64,000 nucleotides of DNA from Rudaea cellulosilytica DSM 22992. Its GTDB lineage: Bacteria; Pseudomonadota; Gammaproteobacteria; Xanthomonadales; Rhodanobacteraceae. The stretch spans positions 930,001 to 994,000 of the forward strand of contig NZ_KB899242.1 in the NCBI RefSeq assembly GCF_000378125.1. Direction: 5' to 3'. The stretch's first letter is position 1; each line of letters begins with the position of its first letter. The notes under the pieces were generated by a model, which was not told the origin of the DNA, ran no database searches, and worked only from the letters and a program-made list of their open reading frames with translations. Below, piece after piece: positions 1-8,521 of the stretch. The position numbers and the translations under genes were made by a program.

Positions 1-1891
1 TCGCATTCGCGCCGCCACGATAGACGCGCTGCGTCGCCTTGACGTAGTCGCCCGGCTTGGCGAAGAACATGTTCGGCACGAAGCTCTGTGGGTTGCGGTC
101 GTAGAGCGGAAACCAGCTCGACTGCACCTGCACCATGATGCGATGGCCCGGCTCGAACACATGGTTCGCGGTCGGCAGGCCGAACTTGTATACCAGCGGC
201 TGGTTCGCGGCGATCGCTTCGGGCTTTTCGAAGCTCGTGCGGTAGCGGCCGCGGAAGATGTCCATCGAAACGCCGAGTTCGTAGCCGCCCATTTCGGCGC
301 GCGACGGCACCGTTTCGGGATAGACGTCGATCAGCTTCACGACCCAGTCGCTGTCGGTGCCGCTGGTCGAGGCGACAAGATGGACTTGCGGCGCACCGCC
401 GATGTGCAGCGGCTGCTTGAGCGGCTCGCTGACCCAGGTCAGTACGTCGGGCCGGCCGTCGACGAAGCGTTGGTCGACGACGAGCCAGCGCGTCCATGCG
501 TCGTGGTCGGCAAAGTGCACCGGGCGCGGCTGGTAAGGCACGGGCTTGGCCGGGTCGGAGACGTATTCGTCATAGGCATTCGCATCCGTCGTCGGAGCGT
601 CGAACGACAAGCCTTGCTTCGCGGCGAGGTAAAGCGGCTTGGATTTCGCGTTGCAGCCCTCCGCACAGCTCAACGGCCACGAAGCGTAGCGGTCCCAGTG
701 ATTTTCGCCGGTGTTGTAAATGTATACTGGCGGCGTGTCGACCTTCGCTGCGCCGTCGAGAAGATACTGGTCGAAGAACGGCTTGAGCACATCGCGGCGG
801 AACTGCAGTGACGTATCGCCGTCCCATTGCAGGGAGCCTAGCGAAGTGCCGTCGTAGTTGACCTGGCTGTGCCGCCACGGACCCATGACGAGGAAATTCT
901 TGTCGTTGTGCTCGTCCTTCGCTTCCATCGCCGGATAGCTGTGGATTGCGCCCCACATGTCCTCCTGGTCCCACAGGCCCTGCAGCCACATCGTCGGCAC
1001 CTTGAGCGGCGTGCTCGCCATCACCTTGTCCAGCGCCTGCCCGCTCCAGAATCCGTCATAGGCCGGATGCTCGCTGATCTTGCGCCAGAAGCCGAGCTGG
1101 TCGAGCCCCGCCGCACGCGCGAAATCGCCCGCCGAGCCGGCGCGCAGGAAATTGTCGTAGTCGTCGAAGCCGGCGCGGACGATCTTCTTGCCGTCACCGC
1201 GCGCCGTGGTTTGCCCTGAAATGTAGTCAAAATTGGTCTGTCGGAATGCGCCGTAGTGGAACCAGTCGTCGCCCATCCAACCGTCGACCATCGGGCTTTC
1301 CGGTGCGGCCACCTTGAGCGCCGGATGCGGATTGACCAGCGCCATGACGACGGTGAAGCCTTCGTATGACGAGCCGAGCATGCCGACCTTGCCGTTCGAC
1401 TCCTTGACGTTCTTCACCAGCCAGTCGATCGTGTCGTAAGCATCGGTGGAATGATCGACCTTGCTGTTGTTGAGCGGCCCGATCAGCGGCCGCGTCATCA
1501 CGTAGTCACCCTCGGAGCCGTGCTTGCCGCGCACGTCCTGGAACACGCGGATGTACTGACCGCCCTGCACGAATACCTCGTCGCCCTGCGGCAGCGATGC
1601 GAGCATGCCGCCACTGACCTCGCGCTCGGCGCGCTTGGCTGCGTTGTACGGCGTGCGTGTGAGGATCATCGGCGCGTTGTGCGCACCCTTCGGAATCATG
1701 ATGACCGTGTACAGCTTGGTCCCGTCGCGCATCGGAATCATCGCCACGCGCTTGACGTAGTCGTAGCTCTGCGTCGGCATCGTGAAGCTTTTCGGAATGT
1801 CGGGGGACAGCGGCGGCGTGTCGGCCTGCGTCGAAACGCTGCCGAAAAGAAACGGAAGCGCGGCCAGGCAAGCGGAGCGGATCGGACTCAT
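1..1891 (-). CDS. CocE/NonD family exported hydrolase (X-Pro dipeptidyl-peptidase/acylase type), 3' end cut by window edge
   Basis: This gene begins at 1891 and runs off the left edge, leaving about 630 residues visible with no stop. It starts with a short hydrophobic leader (MSPIRSACLAALPFLFGSV) that looks like a Sec signal peptide, so the enzyme is probably periplasmic or secreted. The nucleophile elbow LGSSYEGF near residue 150 is the GxSYxG motif of the CocE/NonD/X-Pro dipeptidyl-peptidase S15 family. Later segments (WLQGLWDQED, MGPWRHSQ, and a C-terminal beta-sandwich ending in PGHRIMVQVQSSWFP) match the family's cap and jelly-roll layout. The family hydrolyses acyl or peptide bonds, for example in glutaryl-7-ACA, cocaine esters and X-Pro peptides; the substrate cannot be told here. 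The gene points away from its neighbour at 1985 and stands alone in what is visible. Confidence 0.85.
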   Translation of the reverse strand, partial: MSPIRSACLAALPFLFGSVSTQADTPPLSPDIPKSFTMPTQSYDYVKRVAMIPMRDGTKLYTVIMIPKGAHNAPMILTRTPYNAAKRAEREVSGGMLASLPQGDEVFVQGGQYIRVFQDVRGKHGSEGDYVMTRPLIGPLNNSKVDHSTDAYDTIDWLVKNVKESNGKVGMLGSSYEGFTVVMALVNPHPALKVAAPESPMVDGWMGDDWFHYGAFRQTNFDYISGQTTARGDGKKIVRAGFDDYDNFLRAGSAGDFARAAGLDQLGFWRKISEHPAYDGFWSGQALDKVMASTPLKVPTMWLQGLWDQEDMWGAIHSYPAMEAKDEHNDKNFLVMGPWRHSQVNYDGTSLGSLQWDGDTSLQFRRDVLKPFFDQYLLDGAAKVDTPPVYIYNTGENHWDRYASWPLSCAEGCNAKSKPLYLAAKQGLSFDAPTTDANAYDEYVSDPAKPVPYQPRPVHFADHDAWTRWLVVDQRFVDGRPDVLTWVSEPLKQPLHIGGAPQVHLVASTSGTDSDWVVKLIDVYPETVPSRAEMGGYELGVSMDIFRGRYRTSFEKPEAIAANQPLVYKFGLPTANHVFEPGHRIMVQVQSSWFPLYDRNPQSFVPNMFFAKPGDYVKATQRVYRGGANA

Positions 1892-1984
1892 CACGGGGCC
1901 TCGTGCAGAAATGACACGCGATACTAAACGTGAACCAGCCACGCGCATAGCGCCAAAAGTCAGGTTCGGGGATGCGCCAAACGG

Positions 1985-2911
1985 CTAGGCCTCGGCCTGC
2001 CGCTGGCGCACGATCTCGGCAGCGATCTGCGCAGCCAGGCGCGCGTTGTCGAGCACCAGCGCGATGTTCGCCCCAAGCGAACGCCCCTGGGTCAGCTCGA
2101 ACAGGCGCTGCAGCAGGAACGGCGTCACTGCCTTGGCCGCGATGCCCTGACGCGCGGCATCGGCCAGCGCTTCCTCGATCGCCGGCACGATCAGCTCGCG
2201 CGGAATCTCGGCCTCGTGCGGAATCGGATTGGCGACGAGTTGGCCGCCGGGCAGGCGCAGGCGCGCGCGCATGAGGTGCGCGGCGGCGATCTCACCCGCG
2301 CCGTCCATCCGCAGCGGCGCAGCCAGTCCCGACGAGCGTGACCAGAACGCCGGGAATTCCTGCTGCCCGACCGCTATCACGGGCACGCCGAGCGTTTCCA
2401 GCACTTCCAATGTCTTCGCCAGGTCGAGGATGGCCTTGGCGCCGGCGCTGACCACGGTGACGCGGGTCTGCGCGAGTTCGTGCAGGTCGGCGGAAATGTC
2501 GAACGACGATTCCGCGCCGCGATGCACGCCGCCGATGCCACCCGTAGCGAACACGTCGATGCCGGCGAGCGCGGCCGCGATCATCGTCGCGGCGACCGTG
2601 GTCGCGCCGGTGCGGCCGCTGGCGAGGCAAACCGCGAGATCGGCGCGCGACAGCTTCATCACCTCGCGTGCGCGGCCCAGCGTTTCGAGTTCGTCGTCGG
2701 ACAGACCGATGCGGATGTGCCCGGCCATCACCGCGATCGTCGCCGGCACTGCGCCCGCGGCGCGTACCTGCGCCTCGACGCGGCGCGCCGTCTCGACGTT
2801 CTGCGGATACGGCATGCCATGCGTGATGATGGTCGACTCGAGCGCGACCAGCGGCCGCGCGTCGGCGCGCGCGCGGCGCACTTCCTCGGAGAAGGCCAGA
2901 GGCGCGGTCAT
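1985..2911 (-). other. psuG: Pseudouridine-5'-phosphate glycosidase domain (PsuG/YeiN), possible separate gene
   Basis: From the internal ATG at 2911 the frame encodes 308 residues, close to the roughly 310 usual for PsuG. The enzyme splits pseudouridine 5'-phosphate into uracil and ribose 5-phosphate in the cytoplasm, using a lysine Schiff base and a divalent metal. Family landmarks visible are VALESTIITHG near the N-terminus with the conserved Glu, VMAGHIRIGL, FATGGIGGVHRG, the metal-site region SFDISADLHEL and the lysine region SAGAKAILDLAKT. No PsuK kinase or pseudouridine transporter gene is adjacent. No strong ribosome-binding site precedes 2911, so if the exporter gene really ends at 2934 this domain would be translated by reinitiation over about 22 bases. 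Confidence 0.85.
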
Positions 2912-4849
2912 GCTGTGAGCTCGAGAAGCATGCTCAACGATACCCGCCGCCTGCAACTCGAACAGTTCTGCGTAATGGCCCTGCCGCGCGAGCAATTCCT
3001 CGTGCGTCCCCGCCTCGATGATGCGCCCGTGCTCGAGCACGACGATGCGGTCGGCCATACGCACGGTCGAGAAGCGGTGCGAGATGATCACCGCGCTCTT
3101 GCGTTCGGCCAGGTCCTTGAAGCGCTGGAACACAGCGAACTCCGAACGCGCGTCGAGCGCCGCGGTCGGCTCGTCGAGGATCAGCAGCTGCGCATCGCGC
3201 ATGTAGGCGCGCGCGATCGCGATCTTCTGCCACTCGCCGCCGGACAGTTCCACGCCGTCGCGGAACAGCTTGCCGAGCATCTGCGCGTAACCCTTGGGCA
3301 GCTTTGCGATCACGCCGTCGGCGAGGCCGCTCTGCGCGGCGGCAGCGATGCGCCCGGCGTCGCCGCGGCCTTCGATGCGGCCGACAGCGATGTTGTCGGA
3401 CGCGGTGAAGTAGTAGCGCACGAAGTCCTGGAAGATCACGCCGATGTTCGCGCGCAGATCTTCGAGCGCGTATTCGCGCAGATCGCGGCCATCGAGCAGG
3501 ATGCGGCCTTCGTCGGGCTCGTACAGGCGCGCGAGCAGTTTCACGATCGTCGTCTTGCCCGCGCCGTTCTCGCCGACGAGCGCGATGACCTCCCCGGCGC
3601 CCAATGCGAAATCGAGATTGCGCACGGCCCAGCGCTCCGCACCCGGATAACGGAAACCGACGTTCTCGAAAACGAAGCCTTCGCGAATCGGATGCGGAAA
3701 CGGCAGCGGATTTTCGGGCGAGACGATCTCGGGCTCGATCTCGAAGAACGAAAACAGGTCGTCGAGATATAGCGCCTGCCCGGCGACGTTGGAAAATCCG
3801 TAGAGCAGGCCTTCGAGCAGGCCGCGCAGGCGACGGAACGAGGCCGAGAGGAAAGTCAGATCGCCGATCGTGAACGTGCCGTTGACCGTGCGCCAGGCGA
3901 TCAGCGCATAAGCCGAGTAGTAGCCGACCGTGCCGACCGTCGTGAACACCCCGCCCCATCCCGCGCGGCGCAGCGCGATCGATCGGTTTGCGCGGTAGAT
4001 CGCCTGCGACAAGGTCTTGTAGCGTTCGACGAGAAACGCGGACAGGCCGAAACTCTTGACCTCCTTCGCCATCGTCGCGCTCGCGCCGACCATGCGCAGG
4101 TAGTCGAGTTCGCGCCGCTCCGGCGTCCACTGGTAATTGACCGCATAGCTTTCGGCGTTGAAATGCAGTTCGCTGACGAATACCGGCACGAGCGCGACGA
4201 ACAGCAACAGGATCAGCCACGGCGTGTATACGAGCAGGCCGATCGCGAAGCTGACGATCGTGACCACGTCCTGCGCTTGGCCGAGCAGTTGCGACATCAG
4301 CGCGTTGCGCATCGCGACCTGGCGGCGTGCGCGGTCGAGGCGATCCTGCAGGTCCGCATCCTCGAAATCCTCGAGGTCGAGCGAGGCCGCATGTTCCATC
4401 AGGCGCACGCTGGTCGCGTTCGTATATAGCTCGCCGAGCAGCGAATCGACCAGCGAAACGATGCGGCCGAGGATGTCGGCGATCACCGCAAGGGCGAATT
4501 CGAGCCCGAGCAGCCACCACAGGCGGTGCAGCTCGCCATTCGCGAAGCTCGCGGACAAATCCGCATGCCCGCCCGCCTGCACGAAGCGGGCGACCTCGTC
4601 GACGATCAGCTTGCCGACATACAGGGTGACGACGGGGAGCAGCGCGCGCAGCAGCCGCAGTGCGATCGTGGCGACGCTGAGCCGCCGGCTCGTCTGCCAG
4701 ATGCTGCGCAGGTACGGCGGCACATTGCGCAGCGCCGCTAGGCGCTCACGCAGGCTCTGCTTCGGCGGCAGCTCGGCGAAATGCCCGCGCGCGGCGCCGG
4801 CAGCCCGGCCGCGAGTGGCACGGCCGCCCATGTCGTATTGCTTCGGCAT
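1985..4849 (-). CDS. ABC exporter (permease-ATPase) continuous in frame with pseudouridine-5'-phosphate glycosidase
   Basis: One open frame of 954 codons encodes two unrelated proteins. Residues 1-640 are a half-size ABC exporter: a membrane domain with about six helices between residues 55 and 350, then an ATPase domain with Walker A GENGAGKTT (426-434), Q-loop Gln474, signature LSGGEWQ (535-541), Walker B LLILDE (555-560) and switch His591. Residues 647-954 are a complete PsuG. I chose ATG 4849 because it leaves a normal exporter N-terminus; longer in-frame starts run into ispB. The exporter should stop near residue 637. In the alternative frame the sequence reads GYR and then TGA at 2934-2936, a natural-looking end, so loss of a single base near 2940 may have joined two adjacent genes. 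The exporter substrate is unknown. A genuine fusion of these families would be unusual. Confidence 0.8.
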   Translation of the reverse strand: MPKQYDMGGRATRGRAAGAARGHFAELPPKQSLRERLAALRNVPPYLRSIWQTSRRLSVATIALRLLRALLPVVTLYVGKLIVDEVARFVQAGGHADLSASFANGELHRLWWLLGLEFALAVIADILGRIVSLVDSLLGELYTNATSVRLMEHAASLDLEDFEDADLQDRLDRARRQVAMRNALMSQLLGQAQDVVTIVSFAIGLLVYTPWLILLLFVALVPVFVSELHFNAESYAVNYQWTPERRELDYLRMVGASATMAKEVKSFGLSAFLVERYKTLSQAIYRANRSIALRRAGWGGVFTTVGTVGYYSAYALIAWRTVNGTFTIGDLTFLSASFRRLRGLLEGLLYGFSNVAGQALYLDDLFSFFEIEPEIVSPENPLPFPHPIREGFVFENVGFRYPGAERWAVRNLDFALGAGEVIALVGENGAGKTTIVKLLARLYEPDEGRILLDGRDLREYALEDLRANIGVIFQDFVRYYFTASDNIAVGRIEGRGDAGRIAAAAQSGLADGVIAKLPKGYAQMLGKLFRDGVELSGGEWQKIAIARAYMRDAQLLILDEPTAALDARSEFAVFQRFKDLAERKSAVIISHRFSTVRMADRIVVLEHGRIIEAGTHEELLARQGHYAELFELQAAGIVEHASRAHSMTAPLAFSEEVRRARADARPLVALESTIITHGMPYPQNVETARRVEAQVRAAGAVPATIAVMAGHIRIGLSDDELETLGRAREVMKLSRADLAVCLASGRTGATTVAATMIAAALAGIDVFATGGIGGVHRGAESSFDISADLHELAQTRVTVVSAGAKAILDLAKTLEVLETLGVPVIAVGQQEFPAFWSRSSGLAAPLRMDGAGEIAAAHLMRARLRLPGGQLVANPIPHEAEIPRELIVPAIEEALADAARQGIAAKAVTPFLLQRLFELTQGRSLGANIALVLDNARLAAQIAAEIVRQRQAEA

Positions 4850-4925
4850 GTGCGCAGAATAATGCCTGCGAAGCGGCGCGGACAGCCTGTTACAATCCAC
4901 GCATAATTTTGCCTGCGCCCCGCAC

Positions 4926-5933
4926 ATGTCCAGCGTCCGCGTCCTGCCTACTGAATCCGCCGTCACCCGCTTTGCCGACGCCCAGGCGCTGGCCGCATCG
5001 GGGATGGCCCAGGTCAACGCGCTGATCCGCGCGCGGCTCGCCTCTGATGTGATCCTGATCAACCAGATCGCCGAGCACATCATCGGCGGCGGCGGCAAGC
5101 GCCTGCGGCCGATGCTGCATCTGCTTGCCGCGCAGGCCGCGGGCTACGCCGGCAAGGACCATGTGCAACTCGCCGCGGTGATCGAGTTCATCCACACCTC
5201 GACCCTGCTGCACGATGACGTCGTCGACGAATCCGACCTGCGCCGCGGGCGCAAGACCGCGAACGCGCTCTGGGGCAACGCCGCCAGCGTGCTCGTCGGC
5301 GACTTCCTCTATTCGCGCTCGTTCCAACTCATGGTCGAGCTCGATTCGATGCCGGTCATGCGCATCCTCGCCGACACGACCAACCGCATCGCCGAGGGCG
5401 AAGTGCTGCAGTTGCTCAATATCCACAACCCCGACACCGACGAGCGCGCCTACTTGCAGGTGATCGAGCGCAAGACCGCCGTGCTGTTCGCCGCCGCGAC
5501 GCGCCTCGGCGGCGTGCTCGCCGGCGTGCCGGCCGCGCAGGAGGAGGCGCTGTACGCCTACGGCATGAACCTCGGCTACGCGTTCCAGATCGCCGACGAC
5601 GTGCTCGACTACGTCAGCGACGCGGGCACGCTCGGCAAGAACATCGGCGACGACCTCGCCGAAGGCAAGGCCACGCTGCCGCTGATCTACGCGATCGAGC
5701 GCGCGCCGGCCGAACAGGCGGCGTCGCTGCGCCGCGCGATCGAAACCGGCGGCCTCGACTCGCTCGACAACATCATCGCCGCGATCCGCGACACGGGCGC
5801 GATCGAGCGCGCGCGCGCGATGGCGCAACGCTACGCCGACGCGGCCCAAGCCGACCTCGCCGCGCTGCCGCCGTCGGCCGCGCGCGATGCACTTTCGGCC
5901 CTCGCCGACTACGCGCTGCAGCGCGATCACTGA
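4926..5933 (+). CDS. ispB: Octaprenyl/polyprenyl diphosphate synthase
   Basis: This 335-residue protein is a trans-polyprenyl diphosphate synthase that condenses isopentenyl diphosphate onto an allylic diphosphate to make the side chain of ubiquinone. The first aspartate-rich motif DDVVD is at residues 97-101, followed by ESDLRRG, and the second motif DDVLD is at 224-228 in GYAFQIADDVLDY. GGGGKRLRP near residue 54 binds isopentenyl diphosphate. Length and motif spacing are typical of IspB. It is divergent from the ABC exporter gene with only 76 bp between starts, which must hold both promoters; TACAAT at 4891 is a plausible -10 element. The usual rplU-rpmA neighbours are absent. The downstream gene starts 15 bp later and may be co-transcribed. 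Confidence 0.92.
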   Translation: MSSVRVLPTESAVTRFADAQALAASGMAQVNALIRARLASDVILINQIAEHIIGGGGKRLRPMLHLLAAQAAGYAGKDHVQLAAVIEFIHTSTLLHDDVVDESDLRRGRKTANALWGNAASVLVGDFLYSRSFQLMVELDSMPVMRILADTTNRIAEGEVLQLLNIHNPDTDERAYLQVIERKTAVLFAAATRLGGVLAGVPAAQEEALYAYGMNLGYAFQIADDVLDYVSDAGTLGKNIGDDLAEGKATLPLIYAIERAPAEQAASLRRAIETGGLDSLDNIIAAIRDTGAIERARAMAQRYADAAQADLAALPPSAARDALSALADYALQRDH

Positions 5934-5948
5934 ATCCGGAGCCTTGCG

Positions 5949-6470
5949 ATGACCCGTTCGCGCCTTGGCACGCTGTGCGCCTCGCTCGCATTCACACTCG
6001 CATCTTGTATTGCAGCGCAAGCGCAGGCGGCTCCGGCTCAAGCGACGGCGGCGACCGTCACGCTCACCGGCGAGAATGGCAAGACGCTGGCATTGGATTT
6101 CGCCGCGCTCGACAAGCTGCCGCAGCGTCGCGTCCAGGCCGAAGCGCACGGGCACAAGGTCGACTGCCGCGGCGCGAGCCTGGCCGACGTGCTCGCCCAG
6201 ATCGGCGCACCGGGCGGCGAGAAGCTGCGCGGCAAGGATCTCGCGCTCTATGTGCGCGTGCGCGCGGCCGACGGTTATCAGGTCGTCTATGCGCTCGCCG
6301 AACTCGACCCGATGTTCCGCGGCGATGATGTTCCGCTGCTCACGCACGAATGCGAGGGCAAGCCATTGGCCGCCAAGGATGGTCCGTTTCGTGTCGTCGC
6401 GCCGGGCGAGAAACGTCCGGCACGCTGGATTCGTCAGGTCACCGCGATCGACCTGCTGCGTGCGCCTTAG
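5949..6470 (+). CDS. Small periplasmic protein with sulfite-oxidase-type molybdopterin-binding fold
   Basis: The 173-residue product starts with a clear Sec signal peptide (about residues 1-28, ending in AAQAQA) and is exported. The mature part resembles the molybdopterin-binding domain of sulfite oxidase-like enzymes: a TVTLTGENGKTLALDF strand pair, a central GASLADVLAQIG, VRAADGYQVVYALAEL, and a C-terminal GPFRVVAPGEKRPARWIRQV, typical of the short stand-alone version. These small proteins lack the full catalytic domain and their biochemical role is not established, so I would not assume they carry the cofactor. The start at 5949 follows an upstream GGAGCC stretch, and the gene sits 15 bp behind ispB. 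Confidence 0.7.
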   Translation: MTRSRLGTLCASLAFTLASCIAAQAQAAPAQATAATVTLTGENGKTLALDFAALDKLPQRRVQAEAHGHKVDCRGASLADVLAQIGAPGGEKLRGKDLALYVRVRAADGYQVVYALAELDPMFRGDDVPLLTHECEGKPLAAKDGPFRVVAPGEKRPARWIRQVTAIDLLRAP

Positions 6471-6560
6471 ATAGCAGTCACGCTGCCGTCGACCATCGCG
6501 ATCAGCTGCAGCTTGCGCCACGAGCGCGAACAGCACCTGCGATGACGCGCAGACGATCAG

Positions 6561-7022
6561 CTACGCACTACCGCCCTCGTCCTTACCCATTTCTCGCTGC
6601 GAATCGCCGTCGATATCGTCGCAACCGATATCGAGACCGCCGGCTTCGATATCGACGCGCGCCTTCTCTGCCAGCTTGCGATAGCGCTCGCGCACAGCGT
6701 CGAGTTTGTCGTCGTCGAGTTCCTCGAGATCGAGCAGTGCGTTGTGCGCGCCCTGCAGCGCGCGGATCAGTTCGTCCATCTTCACATGCATCGCTTCCGA
6801 ATCGCGGTTCTGCGTGCTCTGGATCAGGAACACCATCAGGAACGTGATGATCGTGGTGCTGGTGTTGATGACCAATTGCCAGGTATCGCTGAAACCGAAC
6901 AGCGGACCGGTCAGTGCCCATGCGACTACCACGGCCACGGCGAGCACGAAGGTGGCCGGTTTGCCGGTTGCACGTGCGGCGCCGGTCGCAAAGCGCATGA
7001 ACCATGGTTTCCTCGATGCCAT
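6561..7022 (-). CDS. Low-affinity iron permease family small membrane protein
   Basis: The 153-residue protein has two predicted membrane helices (about residues 18-38 and 42-65) with the segment DTWQLVINTSTTIITFLMVFLIQ, followed by NRDSEAMHVKMDELIRA. This is the signature of the bacterial family related to fungal low-affinity iron permease Fet4. The tail after residue 80 is charged and probably coiled (LDLEELDDDKLDAVRERY). Iron transport is inferred from the family name only; bacterial members are poorly characterised. I chose ATG 7022 because the next upstream in-frame ATG, 153 bp away, would overlap the dienelactone hydrolase gene. It lies 32 bp after that gene on the same strand, so the two could share a transcript. 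Confidence 0.7.
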   Translation of the reverse strand: MASRKPWFMRFATGAARATGKPATFVLAVAVVVAWALTGPLFGFSDTWQLVINTSTTIITFLMVFLIQSTQNRDSEAMHVKMDELIRALQGAHNALLDLEELDDDKLDAVRERYRKLAEKARVDIEAGGLDIGCDDIDGDSQREMGKDEGGSA

Positions 7023-7054
7023 GTGCGGATATCCCGTGCTGATGGCGAACCGAC

Positions 7055-7846
7055 CTACTTCGCTGCGAAAACCTCCGCGAAGAACTCCTTCATCTGCGCA
7101 AACGCGCGCTTGGCCGTACGTGCGTCGTACTTGCAACCCGGGATCTTGCCGTCGGCGCTCGGAATCGCGAAGCAATGCACCGCGCCGCCGTAACTGAGGA
7201 ATTGCCAGTCGACGTTGGCGTCACGCATCTCCTGCTGGAAACCGGCGATCTGCTCGGGCGACTCGAACTTGTCGTCGGCACCGTGCAGCACCAGCACTTT
7301 CGCCTTGATGTTCTTCGCTAACGTCGGATCGTCGGTAGCCAGATTGCCGTGGAACGAAACGACGCCCTGCACGTCGGCGCCGCTGCGCGCGAGGTCGAGC
7401 GTGGTCGCGCCGCCAAAGCAAAAACCGATCGCGCCCCAATGCGCACCGTCGAGCGGCGCCATGGTGCCCTGCGCTTTGAGCTGGGCGAGCGCGGCGTTGA
7501 TGCGCGCGCGCAGGTCGCCGCGGTGCGCGTACATGTTCTCGGTCGCCGCGCCGGCTTCTTGCGGATTCTTCGGCCGCGAATCGACCCCGTAGACATCGGC
7601 AACCAGGATCACGTAGTCGCGGCCCGCGATCTGTTTGGCCAGCGCGACATTGTCGGCGTTGATGCCAAGCCAGTCCGGCGTCATCACGATGCCCGGCCGC
7701 GCCGTCTTCACCGCGTCGTCGTAGACGAGTACGCTCTGCATCTTCTTGCCGCCGACGTCGTAGTCGAGATTTTTTGTCACCATCGCGGCATGTGCGGCGT
7801 TTGCCGCGAGGCAGGACAACAGGCAAAGCGAAAGCAGGTTTTTCAT
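7055..7846 (-). CDS. Exported dienelactone hydrolase family protein
   Basis: This 263-residue alpha/beta hydrolase carries a signal peptide (MKNLLSLCLLSCLAANAAHA) and is probably periplasmic. The nucleophile elbow GFCFGG puts Cys142 in the catalytic position, as in dienelactone hydrolases, where cysteine replaces serine. Downstream are VLHGADDKFE with the acid residue and GGAVHCFAIP with the histidine. Family members act on strained or activated carboxylic esters. The GYGVDSRPKNPQEA-type segment after residue 80 is seen in the widespread exported subfamily whose physiological substrate is not known. ATG 7846 is supported by CGAGGAG 6-7 bases upstream. No aromatic degradation genes are nearby, so a role in dienelactone metabolism itself is doubtful. 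Confidence 0.85.
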   Translation of the reverse strand: MKNLLSLCLLSCLAANAAHAAMVTKNLDYDVGGKKMQSVLVYDDAVKTARPGIVMTPDWLGINADNVALAKQIAGRDYVILVADVYGVDSRPKNPQEAGAATENMYAHRGDLRARINAALAQLKAQGTMAPLDGAHWGAIGFCFGGATTLDLARSGADVQGVVSFHGNLATDDPTLAKNIKAKVLVLHGADDKFESPEQIAGFQQEMRDANVDWQFLSYGGAVHCFAIPSADGKIPGCKYDARTAKRAFAQMKEFFAEVFAAK

Positions 7847-7993
7847 CGCAGGGCTCCTCGAAGCAGTGCAGGATAAAATCGATGTCGGCACGCCTGCCGA
7901 CCCACTCCGTCATGATAGCGCGGCCGTGGCGCGCTCCGAAGTTGTTGCGTTTGCTACACTCGGCCGATGTTCCGCAACCCTCGTGAGGCCGCC

Positions 7994-8449
7994 ATGCCCA
8001 AGTTCCGCTTTCTCGCCGCCACTTCCGTCCTCGCCGTTTCCGCAATCGCCTTCGCCCACGACAGCGCAAAGCCGGAAGACGTGATCGACTACCGCCAGGG
8101 CCTGATGACCGTGATCGGCTGGAACTTCGGCCCGCTCGCGGCGATGGTCAAGGGCAAGCATCCGTTCGACGCCGCGGAATTCGCCAAGCACGCGGGTCGC
8201 ATTGCCAACCTGAGCGACCAGATTCTCGAAGGGTTCGCCAAGGGCTCCGACAAGGGCAAGACCGATGCCAAGCCCGATGTCTGGGCGAACTGGGACGACT
8301 TCCAGTCCAAGGCCAAGGATCTCGACACGCAGGCCAAGCTGCTCGCCGAAGTCGCCAAGGCGAACGACGAAGCCAAGGACAAGGAACAGTTCAAGAAAGT
8401 CGCTGAAGCGTGCAAGGCCTGCCACGACAAGTACAAGAAGAAAGATTAG
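7994..8449 (+). CDS. Cytochrome c' (class II c-type cytochrome)
   Basis: The 151-residue precursor has a signal peptide (about residues 1-21, ending SAIAFA) and a single C-terminal heme motif CKACH about eight residues before the end, the arrangement of cytochromes c'. An RQGLMTVIGWNFGPLAAM helix near the mature N-terminus carries the conserved axial methionine region of the four-helix bundle. Cytochromes c' are periplasmic, bind NO and take part in NO tolerance or electron transfer. ATG 7994 follows GTGAGG and gives the signal peptide a normal length. The gene faces a membrane cytochrome b561-like gene (8522-9214). That pairing recurs in proteobacteria and suggests electron exchange between membrane quinol and the soluble cytochrome. 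Confidence 0.88.
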   Translation: MPKFRFLAATSVLAVSAIAFAHDSAKPEDVIDYRQGLMTVIGWNFGPLAAMVKGKHPFDAAEFAKHAGRIANLSDQILEGFAKGSDKGKTDAKPDVWANWDDFQSKAKDLDTQAKLLAEVAKANDEAKDKEQFKKVAEACKACHDKYKKKD

Positions 8450-8501
8450 TGCGGCTGGTGCCGCACTAATTGTCGCCGTTCGAGCGGCCTTCCGGCCGCT
8501 C
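8446..8501. terminator. Two perfect hairpins between convergent cytochrome genes
   Basis: TTAGTGCGGC (8446-8455, including the stop codon) pairs perfectly with GCCGCACTAA (8460-8469) around a TGGT loop. GAGCGGCC (8482-8489) then pairs with GGCCGCTC (8494-8501) around TTCC. Sitting between two convergent stop codons, they probably end both transcripts. There is no long T tract on either side, so efficiency is uncertain. Confidence 0.6.
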
Positions 8502-8521
8502 AACACCGACGGCTTGACGCG

